Numbered from the stretch's first letter, positions 9,252 through 18,158 are shown. The stretch: DNA of 64,000 bases from Barnesiella viscericola DSM 18177 (GCF_000512915.1 NZ_CP007034.1:1178001-1242000); one strand, 5' to 3'. Translations and numbers: made by a program. The notes: generated by a model not told the origin, from the sequence alone.

Positions 9252-9515
9252 ATGCACCTGGCTTTTCTGCTACTGATTATACTTTTCGTCATCTTCTTCG
9301 TCCCCCTGCTGGCTCTTGTCCAGATGGTCGTGCGATTCATCTCGCGCCTCTTTTTCGGTCGCAGCGAAGGTACTGCGGGCAACCCCTTCGGCCGCCAAAG
9401 TCAGAACCGCGCACAAAGCGGACGCACCACCTGGTACACCAGTTCCAAAAAGAGCAAGAAGAAAATCGACAGCTCGGAGGGCGAATACATCGACTTCGAG
9501 GATATAAAAGAATAG
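9252..9515 (+). CDS. DUF4834-type small membrane protein
   Basis: An 87-residue protein with one N-terminal hydrophobic segment (about residues 4-28) and a basic, serine-rich cytoplasmic tail. It ends in an acidic EYIDFEDIKE motif that I associate with the Bacteroidota DUF4834 family, whose function is unknown. It follows psd-pssA by 58 bp in the same direction, so a membrane-lipid role is conceivable, but nothing in the sequence shows it. Confidence 0.75.
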   Translation: MHLAFLLLIILFVIFFVPLLALVQMVVRFISRLFFGRSEGTAGNPFGRQSQNRAQSGRTTWYTSSKKSKKKIDSSEGEYIDFEDIKE

Positions 9516-9598
9516 GAGAGCCACCGAGCGGAATCCCCTGCAAGGCCCGCATCGCGTCTCTCCCATGACATGTGTTTCGTCGGTCGGATAGCTGTGAG

Positions 9599-10027
9599 CT
9601 ATTTCACCGACAAAATCTCTTCTACGATAAAGTTGCTGTATCCACGCCAGGGCAATACTCCCAGGTACTCGTTGTATTTCAGCTCGACATGCCGCCCGCT
9701 CATGCGCATGAGCGAGTCTGCCAAATTGGCATCATCGACCGAAAAGATAAACTGGTTGGACTGCAAGGACCCCTGCCCGGCCGTGCGGAAGCCCTCCATG
9801 ATGAGCGCCCCCTCGTAGGTCTTGAACACATATCCCTTCTTGACCACATAGTTGAGGGTACCCGCCTTCACTCCCGTGCCGAACACAAAATAGTAACGCA
9901 CATACACAAAGGCACCCAATGCCAACACAAGCACCACGGCCGCTCCCCACAAAAAGCGACGAATCGACCGGCGCCAGGCTTCGCCCCGTTTGGGCTCCGC
10001 CTGATTCTCGTTTACACGGCTATCCAT
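9599..10027 (-). CDS. conserved small membrane protein, function unknown
   Basis: 142 residues from the ATG at 10027, which has an AAGAAGAGA ribosome-binding stretch before it; a longer reading to 10084 is less likely. It has a basic N-terminus, one transmembrane helix (about residues 27-45), then a roughly 95-residue external domain (GTLNYVVKKGYVFKTYEG ... EYLGVLPWRGYSNFIVEEI). I recognise this as a protein common in Bacteroidota with no established role. It is convergent with the DUF4834 gene and downstream of pepD. Confidence 0.75.
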   Translation of the reverse strand: MDSRVNENQAEPKRGEAWRRSIRRFLWGAAVVLVLALGAFVYVRYYFVFGTGVKAGTLNYVVKKGYVFKTYEGALIMEGFRTAGQGSLQSNQFIFSVDDANLADSLMRMSGRHVELKYNEYLGVLPWRGYSNFIVEEILSVK

Positions 10028-10144
10028 TTCTCTTCTTTTTTCTCGACTCCCGTCCGTGCCCCCGACCGTCCGTGCCTCGCACATCGCAGGCCGGGTTCAC
10101 ACCCGAACATGAAAATCGTGTTTGCAAACAAAACTGTATTTCAA

Positions 10145-10187
10145 AACAAAAAAGCAGCCGATGCGCCCGGGCACATCGGCCGCTTTT
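10145..10187 (-). terminator. intrinsic terminator of pepD
   Basis: The stem 10151-10163 with 10174-10187 (one bulge) is followed on the minus strand by TTTTTTGTTTT. It lies 16 bp past the pepD stop. Confidence 0.8.
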
Positions 10188-10203
10188 AGCAAATATTATC
10201 GGT

Positions 10204-11673
10204 TCAGCCCTTCACCGGAATGTTTTCCAGCGCAGCCAACAGCAATTCCCAGAAGGTCTCGACCGTCGAAATCTCCACCTTCTCGTTGGGCGAGTGCGGG
10301 TGCTTGATGGTGGGGCCGAACGAAATCATGTCCAACCCGGGATAATTGGCACCGATGATGCCGCATTCGAGACCGGCGTGCATCATCTTCACCTGAGCCT
10401 CATGCCCGGTTACCTGCGGATAGAGGCGCTTCATGAGGTTGAGAATCTCCGACTTGAAGTTGGGTTCCCAACCAGGATAGGCGCCGTCGAAATCGACCCG
10501 GGCACCGGCCAGCGAGAAGGTACTCTCCAACTCCGATGCCAAAGCCCGCTTCATGCTCTCGCTCGAACTGCGCACGAGAATCTTCACCTCGATATACCCT
10601 TCGGAGGTGCGCACAATCGAGAGGTTCGACGAGGTCTCTACCACGTCGGGCGCATCGGGAATCATGCGGTACACACCGTTGTGGCAAGCCACGATGGCAT
10701 TGATCAGGTCGTCCTGTATCTCCTCAGGCAGGAGGGTGTGCGGCAGGGCCGTCTCCTCGGCCTTGAAGTAGAGGTTCTCCTCGATAAATCCATACTCCCG
10801 TTTCAGCGTGGCCGCAAAATCGTCGACCGCTTCCAGGAAATCGTCCTTATCCTCGGCCAGGATAGTCACCACGGCCTCAGCCTCGCGCGGAATGGCATTG
10901 CGCAGCGTACCGCCGCTGTAACTGGCCAGCCGGGCCTCATACTCCGACACAGCCTCTTTCAGGAAGCGAAACATCTCTTTGTTGGCATTCATGCGCCCCA
11001 GGTGAATATCGACACCCGAGTGGCCGCCATGCAGCCCGCCCAGCGTCAGCTTCACGGCAATCTCGTTGGGAGCCGGCGTGTAGGGCTCCTCCTTGTAGCG
11101 GAACTCGATATTGACATCGACCCCACCGGCACAGCTCATATACAGTTCACCGTCCTGCTCCGAGTCGGTATTCAGCAAAATCTCGCCATGCAGTTCGCCC
11201 GGTTCCAGCCCGATGGCTCCATACATACCCGTCTCCTCATCGTAAGTGAAGAGGGCTTCGAGCGGACCGTGCTTGATATCTTTCGATTCGAGAATGGCCA
11301 GAATCGACGAAATGCCGATACCGTTGTCGGCACCCAGCGTCGTCTCGGTCGCCGTCACCCACTCGCCGTCGACACGGGGCAGAATGGGATCGGTCTCGAA
11401 GTTGTGCTTGACCGACTTGTTGGCCTGGGGAACCATATCCATGTGTCCTTGCAGAATAACCGGCTTGCGGTTCTCCATGCCGGGAGTAGCCGGCTTGCGA
11501 ATGATGACATTTCCGGCTTTGTCGCGAAGGGTCTCCAATCCCAGCGAGCGGCCTACCCCCATGATATACTCGGTAATACGGTCGAGGTGACCCGACGGAC
11601 GGGGAATCTGACAAATCGCTTGAAAGTGTTTCCACACAGCCTGCGGCTGAAGAGATGTGAGTTTGCTGTCCAT
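10204..11673 (-). CDS. pepD: aminoacyl-histidine dipeptidase (PepD, M20 family)
   Basis: A cytosolic zinc dipeptidase of the Xaa-His dipeptidase type, 489 residues from the ATG at 11673; a weaker upstream start at 11703 would overlap the next gene. Near the N-terminus are VILQGHMDMVP and TTLGADNGIG, which hold metal ligands, then TYDEETGMYGA with the catalytic glutamate. The lid or dimer domain follows (HGGHSGVDIHLGR), and the C-terminus has GLECGIIGANYPGLDMISFGP and the last metal ligand in KHPHSPNEK. The length matches E. coli PepD. It is read in the same direction as the membrane-protein gene upstream, 26 bp away. Confidence 0.96.
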   Translation of the reverse strand: MDSKLTSLQPQAVWKHFQAICQIPRPSGHLDRITEYIMGVGRSLGLETLRDKAGNVIIRKPATPGMENRKPVILQGHMDMVPQANKSVKHNFETDPILPRVDGEWVTATETTLGADNGIGISSILAILESKDIKHGPLEALFTYDEETGMYGAIGLEPGELHGEILLNTDSEQDGELYMSCAGGVDVNIEFRYKEEPYTPAPNEIAVKLTLGGLHGGHSGVDIHLGRMNANKEMFRFLKEAVSEYEARLASYSGGTLRNAIPREAEAVVTILAEDKDDFLEAVDDFAATLKREYGFIEENLYFKAEETALPHTLLPEEIQDDLINAIVACHNGVYRMIPDAPDVVETSSNLSIVRTSEGYIEVKILVRSSSESMKRALASELESTFSLAGARVDFDGAYPGWEPNFKSEILNLMKRLYPQVTGHEAQVKMMHAGLECGIIGANYPGLDMISFGPTIKHPHSPNEKVEISTVETFWELLLAALENIPVKG

Positions 11674-11699
11674 AGTAGAAATTTTATAAATCCATAAAT

Positions 11700-12740
11700 T
11701 CAAAGGCGATCCGACTCGGGAATCTCCGTCACAATATCTTCCATGACCGGTTCGCCCTTGGGTTTCTTTTTATCGCAAGCCATCGAAATGAAGGCATATA
11801 TTCCTATCAGTACCACCAGCACCATTTGCGCCCCGTGTGCCACAAAGGCAAAAGCCCCGGCCTCGTTACCGGTAATGCCATAGTAGGAGAGTCCGGCGAT
11901 AACCGCCAGATGCCACGGTCCTATCCCCCCCTGCACGGGAAGTCCCATGCCCAGGCTGCCCAACACATAGAGCAGCAACACAGCAGCTACCGTCAGGTGC
12001 GATGTGCTGGGGAAAGCAAATATGCACAAATATAACTGCATAAAATAGCAGAACCAAATAAAAAGGGTATAGAAAATAAACCAGAATTTACCTTTCATCG
12101 TCACAATCGAGGCAAAGCCGGCCCAAACGTTGGCCATGAGACCCCGTATCCGCTGCACGAAACGGCTCTGGCTGTTGGTGCGGAAGAACCACACGACAGC
12201 CACCACACAGAGGGCGATACCCACATAGAGCCACACCGACGTGAGGGTCCCGATTACCCCCGCCTCAATCGACGGATTCTCGTCGAGGAACTGGCGGAAG
12301 GGCCTCATCTGCATGAAAAAGACCAGCAGCGTGAGCAGCGCCAACATCGCCGTGTCGGAGAGGCGGTCCGAAACCACCGACCCCAGCACCTTGCTGAACG
12401 AGGCCTGCTCGCGCTGAGCCAGGTATCCGCAACGCCACACCTCGCCCAACCGGGGGAAGAGCAGGTTCATGGCATACATGCCGAAGATGGCATTGACCAG
12501 CTCCCGCATCGAGGGATATATGTGAAGGGCACGCAACTGCAACCGCCAGCGCAGCGCCCGGGCTATGTGGCTGAACACGGCTACGACCATCGACAAGATG
12601 ACCCAGAAGTAATTCACATCGGTTTTCAGGATTTGGAATATGGTCTCTATATCCAGCTTTTGATAGACATACCAGAACAACCACACGCCGCAAAGTAGAG
12701 GGAGCAGATATTTTACAATATCGCGGATTATCCTTTTCAA
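11700..12740 (-). CDS. YbhN/AglD-type flippase-like integral membrane protein
   Basis: 346 residues with about eight hydrophobic helices, of the lysylphosphatidylglycerol synthase transmembrane family (UPF0104, YbhN/AglD-like). Recognisable blocks are SHIARALRWRLQL (about 57-70), MNLLFPRLGEVWRCGYL (about 94-111) and GLPVQGGIGPWHLAV. Members without the soluble LPG-synthase domain, such as this one, are proposed lipid or glycolipid transporters. The substrate is unknown. It is divergent from rsmA and shares a short control region with it. Confidence 0.85.
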   Translation of the reverse strand: MKRIIRDIVKYLLPLLCGVWLFWYVYQKLDIETIFQILKTDVNYFWVILSMVVAVFSHIARALRWRLQLRALHIYPSMRELVNAIFGMYAMNLLFPRLGEVWRCGYLAQREQASFSKVLGSVVSDRLSDTAMLALLTLLVFFMQMRPFRQFLDENPSIEAGVIGTLTSVWLYVGIALCVVAVVWFFRTNSQSRFVQRIRGLMANVWAGFASIVTMKGKFWFIFYTLFIWFCYFMQLYLCIFAFPSTSHLTVAAVLLLYVLGSLGMGLPVQGGIGPWHLAVIAGLSYYGITGNEAGAFAFVAHGAQMVLVVLIGIYAFISMACDKKKPKGEPVMEDIVTEIPESDRL

Positions 12741-12764
12741 TTTTCCCGTTTTAAAAATTTATTA

Positions 12765-12788
12765 TACCTTTGTATGCCTGCAAAGATA
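12765..12788. promoter_or_regulatory. facing -7 boxes between the YbhN-like gene and rsmA
   Basis: A plus-strand TACCTTTG (12765-12772) and a minus-strand TATCTTTG (seen as CAAAGATA, 12781-12788) stand 8 bp apart. Each points toward one of the divergent genes, so the two transcription starts would overlap. Neither has a strong -33 box at the usual distance. Confidence 0.5.
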
Positions 12789-12901
12789 AGGGTTTCTCTT
12801 CAACTTTGTAGCGAACGGAGGCATGAAAAATCTCCCGGGAGAAACGAAAAATCTCCACTTGCAAGTATTTTATTGACAACCACAGAAACCGCGGAACCTT
12901 C

Positions 12902-13687
12902 ATGAGCTACATGGTCAGACCCAAGAAGTCGCTGGGACAACATTTCCTCACCGACCTGCACATTGCCGAAGCGATTGCCGACACGCTCGATGCCTACCGG
13001 GGCATGCCCGTGCTCGAAGTGGGCCCCGGCATGGGAGTCCTCACCCGCTATCTGCTCGACAAGGGGCACGACCTCACGGTGGTCGAACTCGATTCCGAGT
13101 CGGTCGAATACCTGCAAGAACATTTCCCCGCACTGGAAGGGCGCATCTTGGAAAAGGATTTCCTCAAACTCGACCTCGCGCAACTGTACGACGGCGAGTT
13201 CTGTGTCATCGGCAACTACCCCTACAACATCTCGAGCCAAATATTCTTCAAGATACTCGACTACAAAGACCGCATACCCTGTTGCAGCGGCATGATTCAA
13301 AAAGAGGTGGCCGAACGCATGGCCGCTCCCCCGGGAGGCAAGACCTACGGAATACTGAGCGTGCTGATGCAAGCCTGGTACGATATAGAATATCTCTTCA
13401 CCGTTCCCGAGCACGTGTTCAACCCGCCGCCAAAAGTCAAGTCGGCCGTCATCAGAATGACCCGCAACCAGGTCCGACAGCTGGGCTGCAACGAACAACT
13501 GTTCAAACAGATTGTCAAGACAGCCTTCAACCAGCGGCGAAAAACCATGCGCAACTCGTTGCGAAGTCTGGTCGGGAAAGAGTGCGAGGTACTGGCCGAC
13601 CCCATCTTCGACGAGCGTCCCGAACGACTGTCGGTCGAGCGGTTCATCGCCCTCACCAACCTGTTAGAGAATTACATCACCTCATAA
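12902..13687 (+). CDS. rsmA: 16S rRNA (A1518/A1519) dimethyltransferase
   Basis: RsmA (KsgA) dimethylates two adjacent adenines in helix 45 of 16S rRNA, late in small-subunit assembly. The protein has 261 residues. MVRPKKSLGQHFL at the start is the family signature, LEVGPGMGVLTRYLL (about 38-52) binds S-adenosylmethionine, and NYPYNISS (about 105) is the catalytic N-x-P-Y block. A helical C-terminal domain follows (FNQRRKTMRNSL). M4 is a possible alternative start. mgtE follows 66 bp later. Confidence 0.97.
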   Translation: MSYMVRPKKSLGQHFLTDLHIAEAIADTLDAYRGMPVLEVGPGMGVLTRYLLDKGHDLTVVELDSESVEYLQEHFPALEGRILEKDFLKLDLAQLYDGEFCVIGNYPYNISSQIFFKILDYKDRIPCCSGMIQKEVAERMAAPPGGKTYGILSVLMQAWYDIEYLFTVPEHVFNPPPKVKSAVIRMTRNQVRQLGCNEQLFKQIVKTAFNQRRKTMRNSLRSLVGKECEVLADPIFDERPERLSVERFIALTNLLENYITS

Positions 13688-13753
13688 TCAACTTGCCGGA
13701 ATACCGTCTGCTGCTCCACCCTGTTCCGGCCCCAAACCCAAGGAGGCAGAAAC

Positions 13754-15103
13754 ATGGAAAAGTTTACGCCCGAATACATACAGAACGTTCAGCAAATCAT
13801 CAAGAACGACGAGAAAGACAAGGCCCGCGAGCTGCTCAAAGACCTGCACCCCGCCGACATTGCCGAACTTTACCAACAGCTCAACCTCGACGAAGCCGAA
13901 TACATCTACATGCTGCTCGACGGTGAGAAGGCCGCTGACGTCCTGCTCGAACTCGACGAGGACGACCGCAAAAAGATGCTGAAACAGCTGCCCAGCGAAG
14001 TCATCGCCAAGCAGTTTATCGACTACATGGACTCCGACGACGCCGTAGACCTGATCCGCGAAATGGACGAGGACGCCCAGGAGGAGATTCTCTCGCACAT
14101 CGACGACGTGGAACAGGCGGGCGACATCGTCGACCTGTTGAAATACGACGAGGACACCGCCGGCGGTCTCATGGGTACCGAGATGGTGGTGGTGAACGAA
14201 AACTGGAGCATGCCCGAATGCGTGAAGCAGATGCGTATCCAGGCCGAAGAGCTGGGCGAACTCTACTACGTCTACGTAGTCGACGACGACGACCGCCTCA
14301 AAGGCGTCTTCCCCCTCAAAAAGATGATTACCAACCCCTCGGCCTCAAAAATCAAGCATGTCATGCGCAAGGACCCCGTATCGGTCAAGACCGACACCCC
14401 CATCGAAGAGGTGGCCGTCACCTTCGAGAAATACGACCTGGTAGCCGTGCCGGTCATCGACAGCATCGGCCGGCTGGTGGGGCAGATTACCGTCGACGAC
14501 GTGATGGACGAGGTGCGCGAACAGTCGGAACGTGAGTACCAGCTGGCATCGGGTCTGTCGCAAGACGTCGAATCGAACGACACCGTCTTCACCCAGACGG
14601 CTGCCCGCCTGCCGTGGCTGCTCATCGGCATGTTCGGTGGACTGGCCAACTCGGTCATTCTCGGCAACTTCGAGGCCAACATCGCCCGCAACCCCGCCAC
14701 CGCACTCTTCATTCCCCTCATAGGCGGTACCGGTGGAAACGTGGGCATACAGTCGTCGGCCATCGTCGTGCAGGGTCTGGCCAACGGAAAACTCGACATG
14801 AAGACCGCCGGCAAGCAACTCTTCAAGGAGTTGGGCGTAGCCCTTATCAACGCCTGTATGATTTCGTTGCTCGTTTTCGTCTACAACTGGTTCTTCCTCG
14901 ACAACATGGCCACCACCGTGTCGGTATCGCTGTCGCTCTTCGCCGTCGTCATCTTCGCCTCGATATTCGGTACCCTCGTACCCCTCACCCTTGAACGGTT
15001 CAAAATCGACCCCGCCATCGCCACAGGCCCCTTCATCACCATTACCAACGACATCATAGGCATGCTCATCTACATGAGCATCAGCTATATGCTTGCCCCA
15101 TAA
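13754..15103 (+). CDS. mgtE: MgtE magnesium transporter
   Basis: A Mg2+ channel/transporter of 449 residues. The N-terminal acidic helical (MgtE_N) domain covers about 1-130, a pair of CBS domains that sense Mg2+ about 135-260, and five transmembrane helices about 285-449, with IGGTGGNVGIQSSAIVVQGL as the conserved membrane signature. An unusually complete Shine-Dalgarno (AGGAGG, 13741-13746) precedes the ATG by 7 bp, which is rare in this phylum. It probably shares the rsmA transcript. Confidence 0.96.
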   Translation: MEKFTPEYIQNVQQIIKNDEKDKARELLKDLHPADIAELYQQLNLDEAEYIYMLLDGEKAADVLLELDEDDRKKMLKQLPSEVIAKQFIDYMDSDDAVDLIREMDEDAQEEILSHIDDVEQAGDIVDLLKYDEDTAGGLMGTEMVVVNENWSMPECVKQMRIQAEELGELYYVYVVDDDDRLKGVFPLKKMITNPSASKIKHVMRKDPVSVKTDTPIEEVAVTFEKYDLVAVPVIDSIGRLVGQITVDDVMDEVREQSEREYQLASGLSQDVESNDTVFTQTAARLPWLLIGMFGGLANSVILGNFEANIARNPATALFIPLIGGTGGNVGIQSSAIVVQGLANGKLDMKTAGKQLFKELGVALINACMISLLVFVYNWFFLDNMATTVSVSLSLFAVVIFASIFGTLVPLTLERFKIDPAIATGPFITITNDIIGMLIYMSISYMLAP

Positions 15104-15218
15104 ACGATGCAAAACGAAAAAATTTACAACGTTTTATCCATTTCAATCGTTATTATCTTTATTTTTGTCCATGCAATTGAGAAATTGAGACTAAGATTTA
15201 ACCGACATAAACTCAAAA

Positions 15219-16040
15219 ATGAAAAGAAGCATACTGGATATCTCGGACTTACAAGACATTATTCCCCAACTGAACAACGAGTGGGGAGCCAAACTGCTCA
15301 AACAGCTGATCAAAATATGTAAAGTCGACGATATCAATGCCCTGTACGGACGACACTGCGACCTGCGAGGGGCCGATTTCGTCAACGCCATCATCGACGA
15401 TTTGGACATCACCTGCCGAATCGACAACGAAGAGGTGCTCGACCACCTGCCCGAAGGCTCGTTCGTCACCATCTCCAACCACCCGTTCGGAGCCCTCGAC
15501 GGCGTCATCATCATCAAGCAGATTGCCTCGCGCCGACCCGACTACAAGGTGATGGTCAACTGGATACTCGGCTACATCAAAGCCATGTCCGACAACTTCA
15601 TTGCCGTAGACCCCTACTCCAACCCCGACCACCGCATCGTCTCACTCAACGGCATACGCGAAGCCCTCATGCAGGTCAAAAACGGCCACCCCCTCGGGTT
15701 CTTCCCGGCAGGAGCCGTGTCGCGGCTCAAATGGAGCCTTAAAATCGAGGACCGGGAGTGGCAGCCCAACATCATACGCCTTATCCAGCAGATAAAGAAA
15801 CCCGTGATTCCCGTCTATTTCCACGGGCACAACTCCCTGCTATACAATCTGCTGGGACTAATCAGCTGGCAACTGCGCGCCATGCGCCTCCCCGCCGAAG
15901 TCTTCAAGAAAGAACACAAGACCATACACTTGACTGTGGGCAACATCATCTCGCCCGAAACTCAGGCCCAATATCGCACCACCGAAGAGTTGGGGGCTTT
16001 CCTCCGTCAGGAAACCGACAAGTTGAGAAAGGTAAAATAA
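15219..16040 (+). CDS. lysophospholipid acyltransferase-like protein
   Basis: 273 residues resembling PlsC-type glycerol or lysophospholipid acyltransferases. The first motif is NHPFGALDG. The His-to-Asp distance is one residue longer than the usual H-x4-D, a variant I associate with hemolysin-like acyltransferases of Bacteroidota. FFPAGAVSR is the glycine-rich third motif and PVIPVYFHG the fourth. There is no obvious signal peptide, so it would act at the cytoplasmic face of the membrane. Exact acceptor unknown; phospholipid or an aminolipid are both possible. A -7-like TATTTTTG (15160-15167) lies upstream without a clear -33 box. Confidence 0.8.
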   Translation: MKRSILDISDLQDIIPQLNNEWGAKLLKQLIKICKVDDINALYGRHCDLRGADFVNAIIDDLDITCRIDNEEVLDHLPEGSFVTISNHPFGALDGVIIIKQIASRRPDYKVMVNWILGYIKAMSDNFIAVDPYSNPDHRIVSLNGIREALMQVKNGHPLGFFPAGAVSRLKWSLKIEDREWQPNIIRLIQQIKKPVIPVYFHGHNSLLYNLLGLISWQLRAMRLPAEVFKKEHKTIHLTVGNIISPETQAQYRTTEELGAFLRQETDKLRKVK

Positions 16041-16084
16041 CAGCCTTGAATGCGTACAACACTATGACTGGCCTCCTGTTTCCC

Positions 16085-16345
16085 TATCTTTGGATAGGAG
16101 ATAGGAGGTGAGCCGTCATGATCTATCCTGAAAATTGCATTTTCACTTGTCTCTGCTCTCGCCTTTCGCTATCTTTGTAGAAGATAGGATTCGGCTCGGT
16201 ATAGCCAAACTCGGAAACTACGTTTTCATTTGTCTCTGCTCACACCTTTCACTATCTTTCCATAAAATAGGAGGCGGATCGGCATAATCAAACCGAGAAA
16301 ACTTCGTTTTCCGTTTGTCTCTGCTCTCGCCTTTCACTATCTTTG
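16085..16345 (+). repeat. tandem ~84-bp promoter-bearing repeat, three units plus a start
   Basis: The 328 bp before the sigma-54-type regulator hold no gene. They contain direct repeats whose -7 boxes fall at 16085 (TATCTTTG), 16170 (TATCTTTG), 16253 (TATCTTTC) and 16338 (TATCTTTG), periods 85, 83 and 85 bp. Each unit runs: -7 box; a variable stretch with GATAGGA; a GG-rich part (GGATTCGGCTCGG in the second); a small inverted repeat; -33 TTTGTC or CTTGTC; then CTCTGCTC. The inverted repeats are GAAAAT-TGC-ATTTTC (16130-16144), GGAAAC-TAC-GTTTTC (16213-16227) and GAAAAC-TTC-GTTTTC (16297-16311). A related copy lies at 23180-23270 on the other strand. Confidence 0.85.
16314..16345 (+). promoter_or_regulatory. 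proximal promoter of the sigma-54-type regulator gene
   Basis: TTTG (16314-16317), 20 bp, TATCTTTG (16338-16345). Equivalent pairs with the same 20-bp spacing occur at 16146/16170 (CTTG) and 16229/16253 (TTTG), so the gene may have three tandem promoters. Predicted start near 16352. Confidence 0.75.
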
Positions 16346-16368
16346 TAGACCTAATGATTTCAAGAGAT

Positions 16369-17631
16369 ATGATTCCCGCAGAAGTACAGCAAACCAAACA
16401 GCGATTCGGCATCATAGGAAATGCCCCGGGGTTGATACGCGCCATCACCCGGGCTCTGCAAATCGCTCCCATCGACCTAGCCGTGCTCATCACCGGAGAG
16501 AGTGGTGCCGGAAAAGAGTTTTTCCCGCAGATCATTCATGCCAACAGCTCGCGCAAGCATGGGAAATATATTGCCGTCAACTGCGGTGCCATCCCCGAGG
16601 GAACGATTGACTCCGAACTGTTCGGTCACGAAAAGGGGGCCTTCACAGGCGCCTTGTCGGCCCGCAAGGGTTATTTCGAGGAGGCCGACGGCGGTACCAT
16701 CTTTCTCGACGAGGTGGGAGAACTGCCCCTCACCACACAGGCCCGGTTGCTGCGTGTGCTCGAAAGCGGCGAGTTTCTCAAAGTAGGCTCCTCGACGGTA
16801 CTGAAAACCAACGTGCGCATCGTGGCAGCCACCAACCTCGACATGGTCAAGGCGGTGTCGGAGGGGAAATTCCGCGAAGATCTCTACTACCGGCTCAGCA
16901 CCATACACATCGAGATACCGCCCTTGCGCGAACGGGGCGACGATATTCTGCTGCTCTTCCGCAAATTCTCGACCGACTTTGCCGAACGCTACCGCATGCC
17001 TGTCATTCAACTCACCGACGATGCCCGCAACGTATTGCTCAACTACCGCTGGCCGGGTAACGTGCGCCAGCTGAAAAACATCACCGAGCAGCTCTCTATC
17101 TTCGAGACCAACCGCGAGGTCGACGGCGCTACCTTGCAGGGCTATCTGCCCCAGTACAATATCGAAAAGTTACCGGCCCGCTCCACCCCTACCGAGCAAG
17201 ACCGCACCTTCTTCGAGAAGGAGCGCAAGATGCTCTACAAGACACTCTTTGAGATGCAGAAGGAGTTGGCCGACCTGCATGCCAAGGTCGAAGAACTCAC
17301 CAAGGGGCAACCGGTACAAACGACAACGATTACCCCGTCGACCCAATCGGTTACCGTAGCCCGTTCCATGGCACTCACACCCGTCACGACGGCTATCCCC
17401 GTCCATGTACCGTCGCCCAAAAGCAAAACCATCGACGAGACCGAAGGCGAGGTTATCCCCAATGAGGCCGAATATGTGGAGGAGCAACCTACCACGCTCG
17501 AAGATACCGAAAAGGAGACCATTCGCAAAGCCTTGATACGCAACCACGGGAAGCGCAAAAAGACGGCCGAGGAGCTGAAAATCTCGGAGCGCACCCTCTA
17601 CCGCAAAATCAAGGAGTATAACTTAGAATAA
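16369..17631 (+). CDS. sigma-54-dependent transcriptional activator (AAA+ and Fis-type HTH)
   Basis: A 420-residue bacterial enhancer-binding protein without a receiver domain. The start at 16369 (MIPAEVQQ) is preferred over 16354 because the proximal promoter would begin transcription near 16352 and an AAGAG stretch precedes it. Walker A is GESGAGKE (about 43-50), the sigma-54 contact loop GAFTGA is intact (about 90-95), and Walker B is GGTIFLDE. WPGNVRQLKN and a C-terminal Fis-type helix-turn-helix (TAEELKISERTLYRKIKEY) complete it. A P/T-rich linker of about 100 residues lies before the HTH. With no sensor domain its input is unclear. lptE, a TPR-like gene and secG follow closely, an order I recall as common in Bacteroidales. 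Confidence 0.93.
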   Translation: MIPAEVQQTKQRFGIIGNAPGLIRAITRALQIAPIDLAVLITGESGAGKEFFPQIIHANSSRKHGKYIAVNCGAIPEGTIDSELFGHEKGAFTGALSARKGYFEEADGGTIFLDEVGELPLTTQARLLRVLESGEFLKVGSSTVLKTNVRIVAATNLDMVKAVSEGKFREDLYYRLSTIHIEIPPLRERGDDILLLFRKFSTDFAERYRMPVIQLTDDARNVLLNYRWPGNVRQLKNITEQLSIFETNREVDGATLQGYLPQYNIEKLPARSTPTEQDRTFFEKERKMLYKTLFEMQKELADLHAKVEELTKGQPVQTTTITPSTQSVTVARSMALTPVTTAIPVHVPSPKSKTIDETEGEVIPNEAEYVEEQPTTLEDTEKETIRKALIRNHGKRKKTAEELKISERTLYRKIKEYNLE

Positions 17632-17650
17632 GATAGAACAGAGAGTCTTA

Positions 17651-18154
17651 ATGCCTATGAAACGGATTATCACCATGCTGCTCGTCGTGCTCTCGTCATG
17701 CAGCATCTCCTATAAGTTCAACGGAGCCTCGATCAACTACGACACGACCAAAACCATATCGATTGCCAACTTCCCCATCAAGGCGGCCTTGGTATATCCG
17801 CCGTTGGAGGAGTTGTTTACCAACTCGTTGAAAAACGCCTATACCCGCCAGACCCGTCTGCAAATCGTCAACAGCAACGGCGATCTGCAACTCGAAGGCG
17901 AGATTACCAACTACGACCTCACCCCCCAGGCCGTTACCGAGAATGCCTATGCCTCGCAAACGCGGCTCACCATCACGGTGCGGGTGCGGTTTACCAACAC
18001 CAAGGATCCCCAATTCGACCTGGACCAGAGTTTCTCGGGCTATAAGGACTTTTCAAGCACGCAGATGCTCACCGACGTGCAGGACGAGCTGATTCAGCAA
18101 ATCACCGACGAACTGGTGGACCAGATTTTCAATGCAACCGTAGCCAACTGGTAA
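17651..18154 (+). CDS. lptE: LptE-family LPS assembly lipoprotein
   Basis: 167 residues; M3 is an equally good start. A short signal sequence ends in the lipobox LSSC, so it is an outer-membrane lipoprotein. The rest (SYKFNGASINYDTTKTISI, then LEGEITNYDLTPQAV) fits the LptE family, which plugs and guides the LptD barrel in lipopolysaccharide export. It starts 19 bp after the regulator gene and 4 bp separate it from the next gene, so it is cotranscribed. lptC lies elsewhere in the window. Confidence 0.85.
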   Translation: MPMKRIITMLLVVLSSCSISYKFNGASINYDTTKTISIANFPIKAALVYPPLEELFTNSLKNAYTRQTRLQIVNSNGDLQLEGEITNYDLTPQAVTENAYASQTRLTITVRVRFTNTKDPQFDLDQSFSGYKDFSSTQMLTDVQDELIQQITDELVDQIFNATVANW

Positions 18155-18158
18155 TGCC

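Noticed and set aside
16315-16368. Longer start of the sigma-54-type activator at 16315 or 16354
   Set aside because: The first overlaps the -33/-7 promoter and the second lies 2 bp from the predicted start of transcription; 16369 fits family length.
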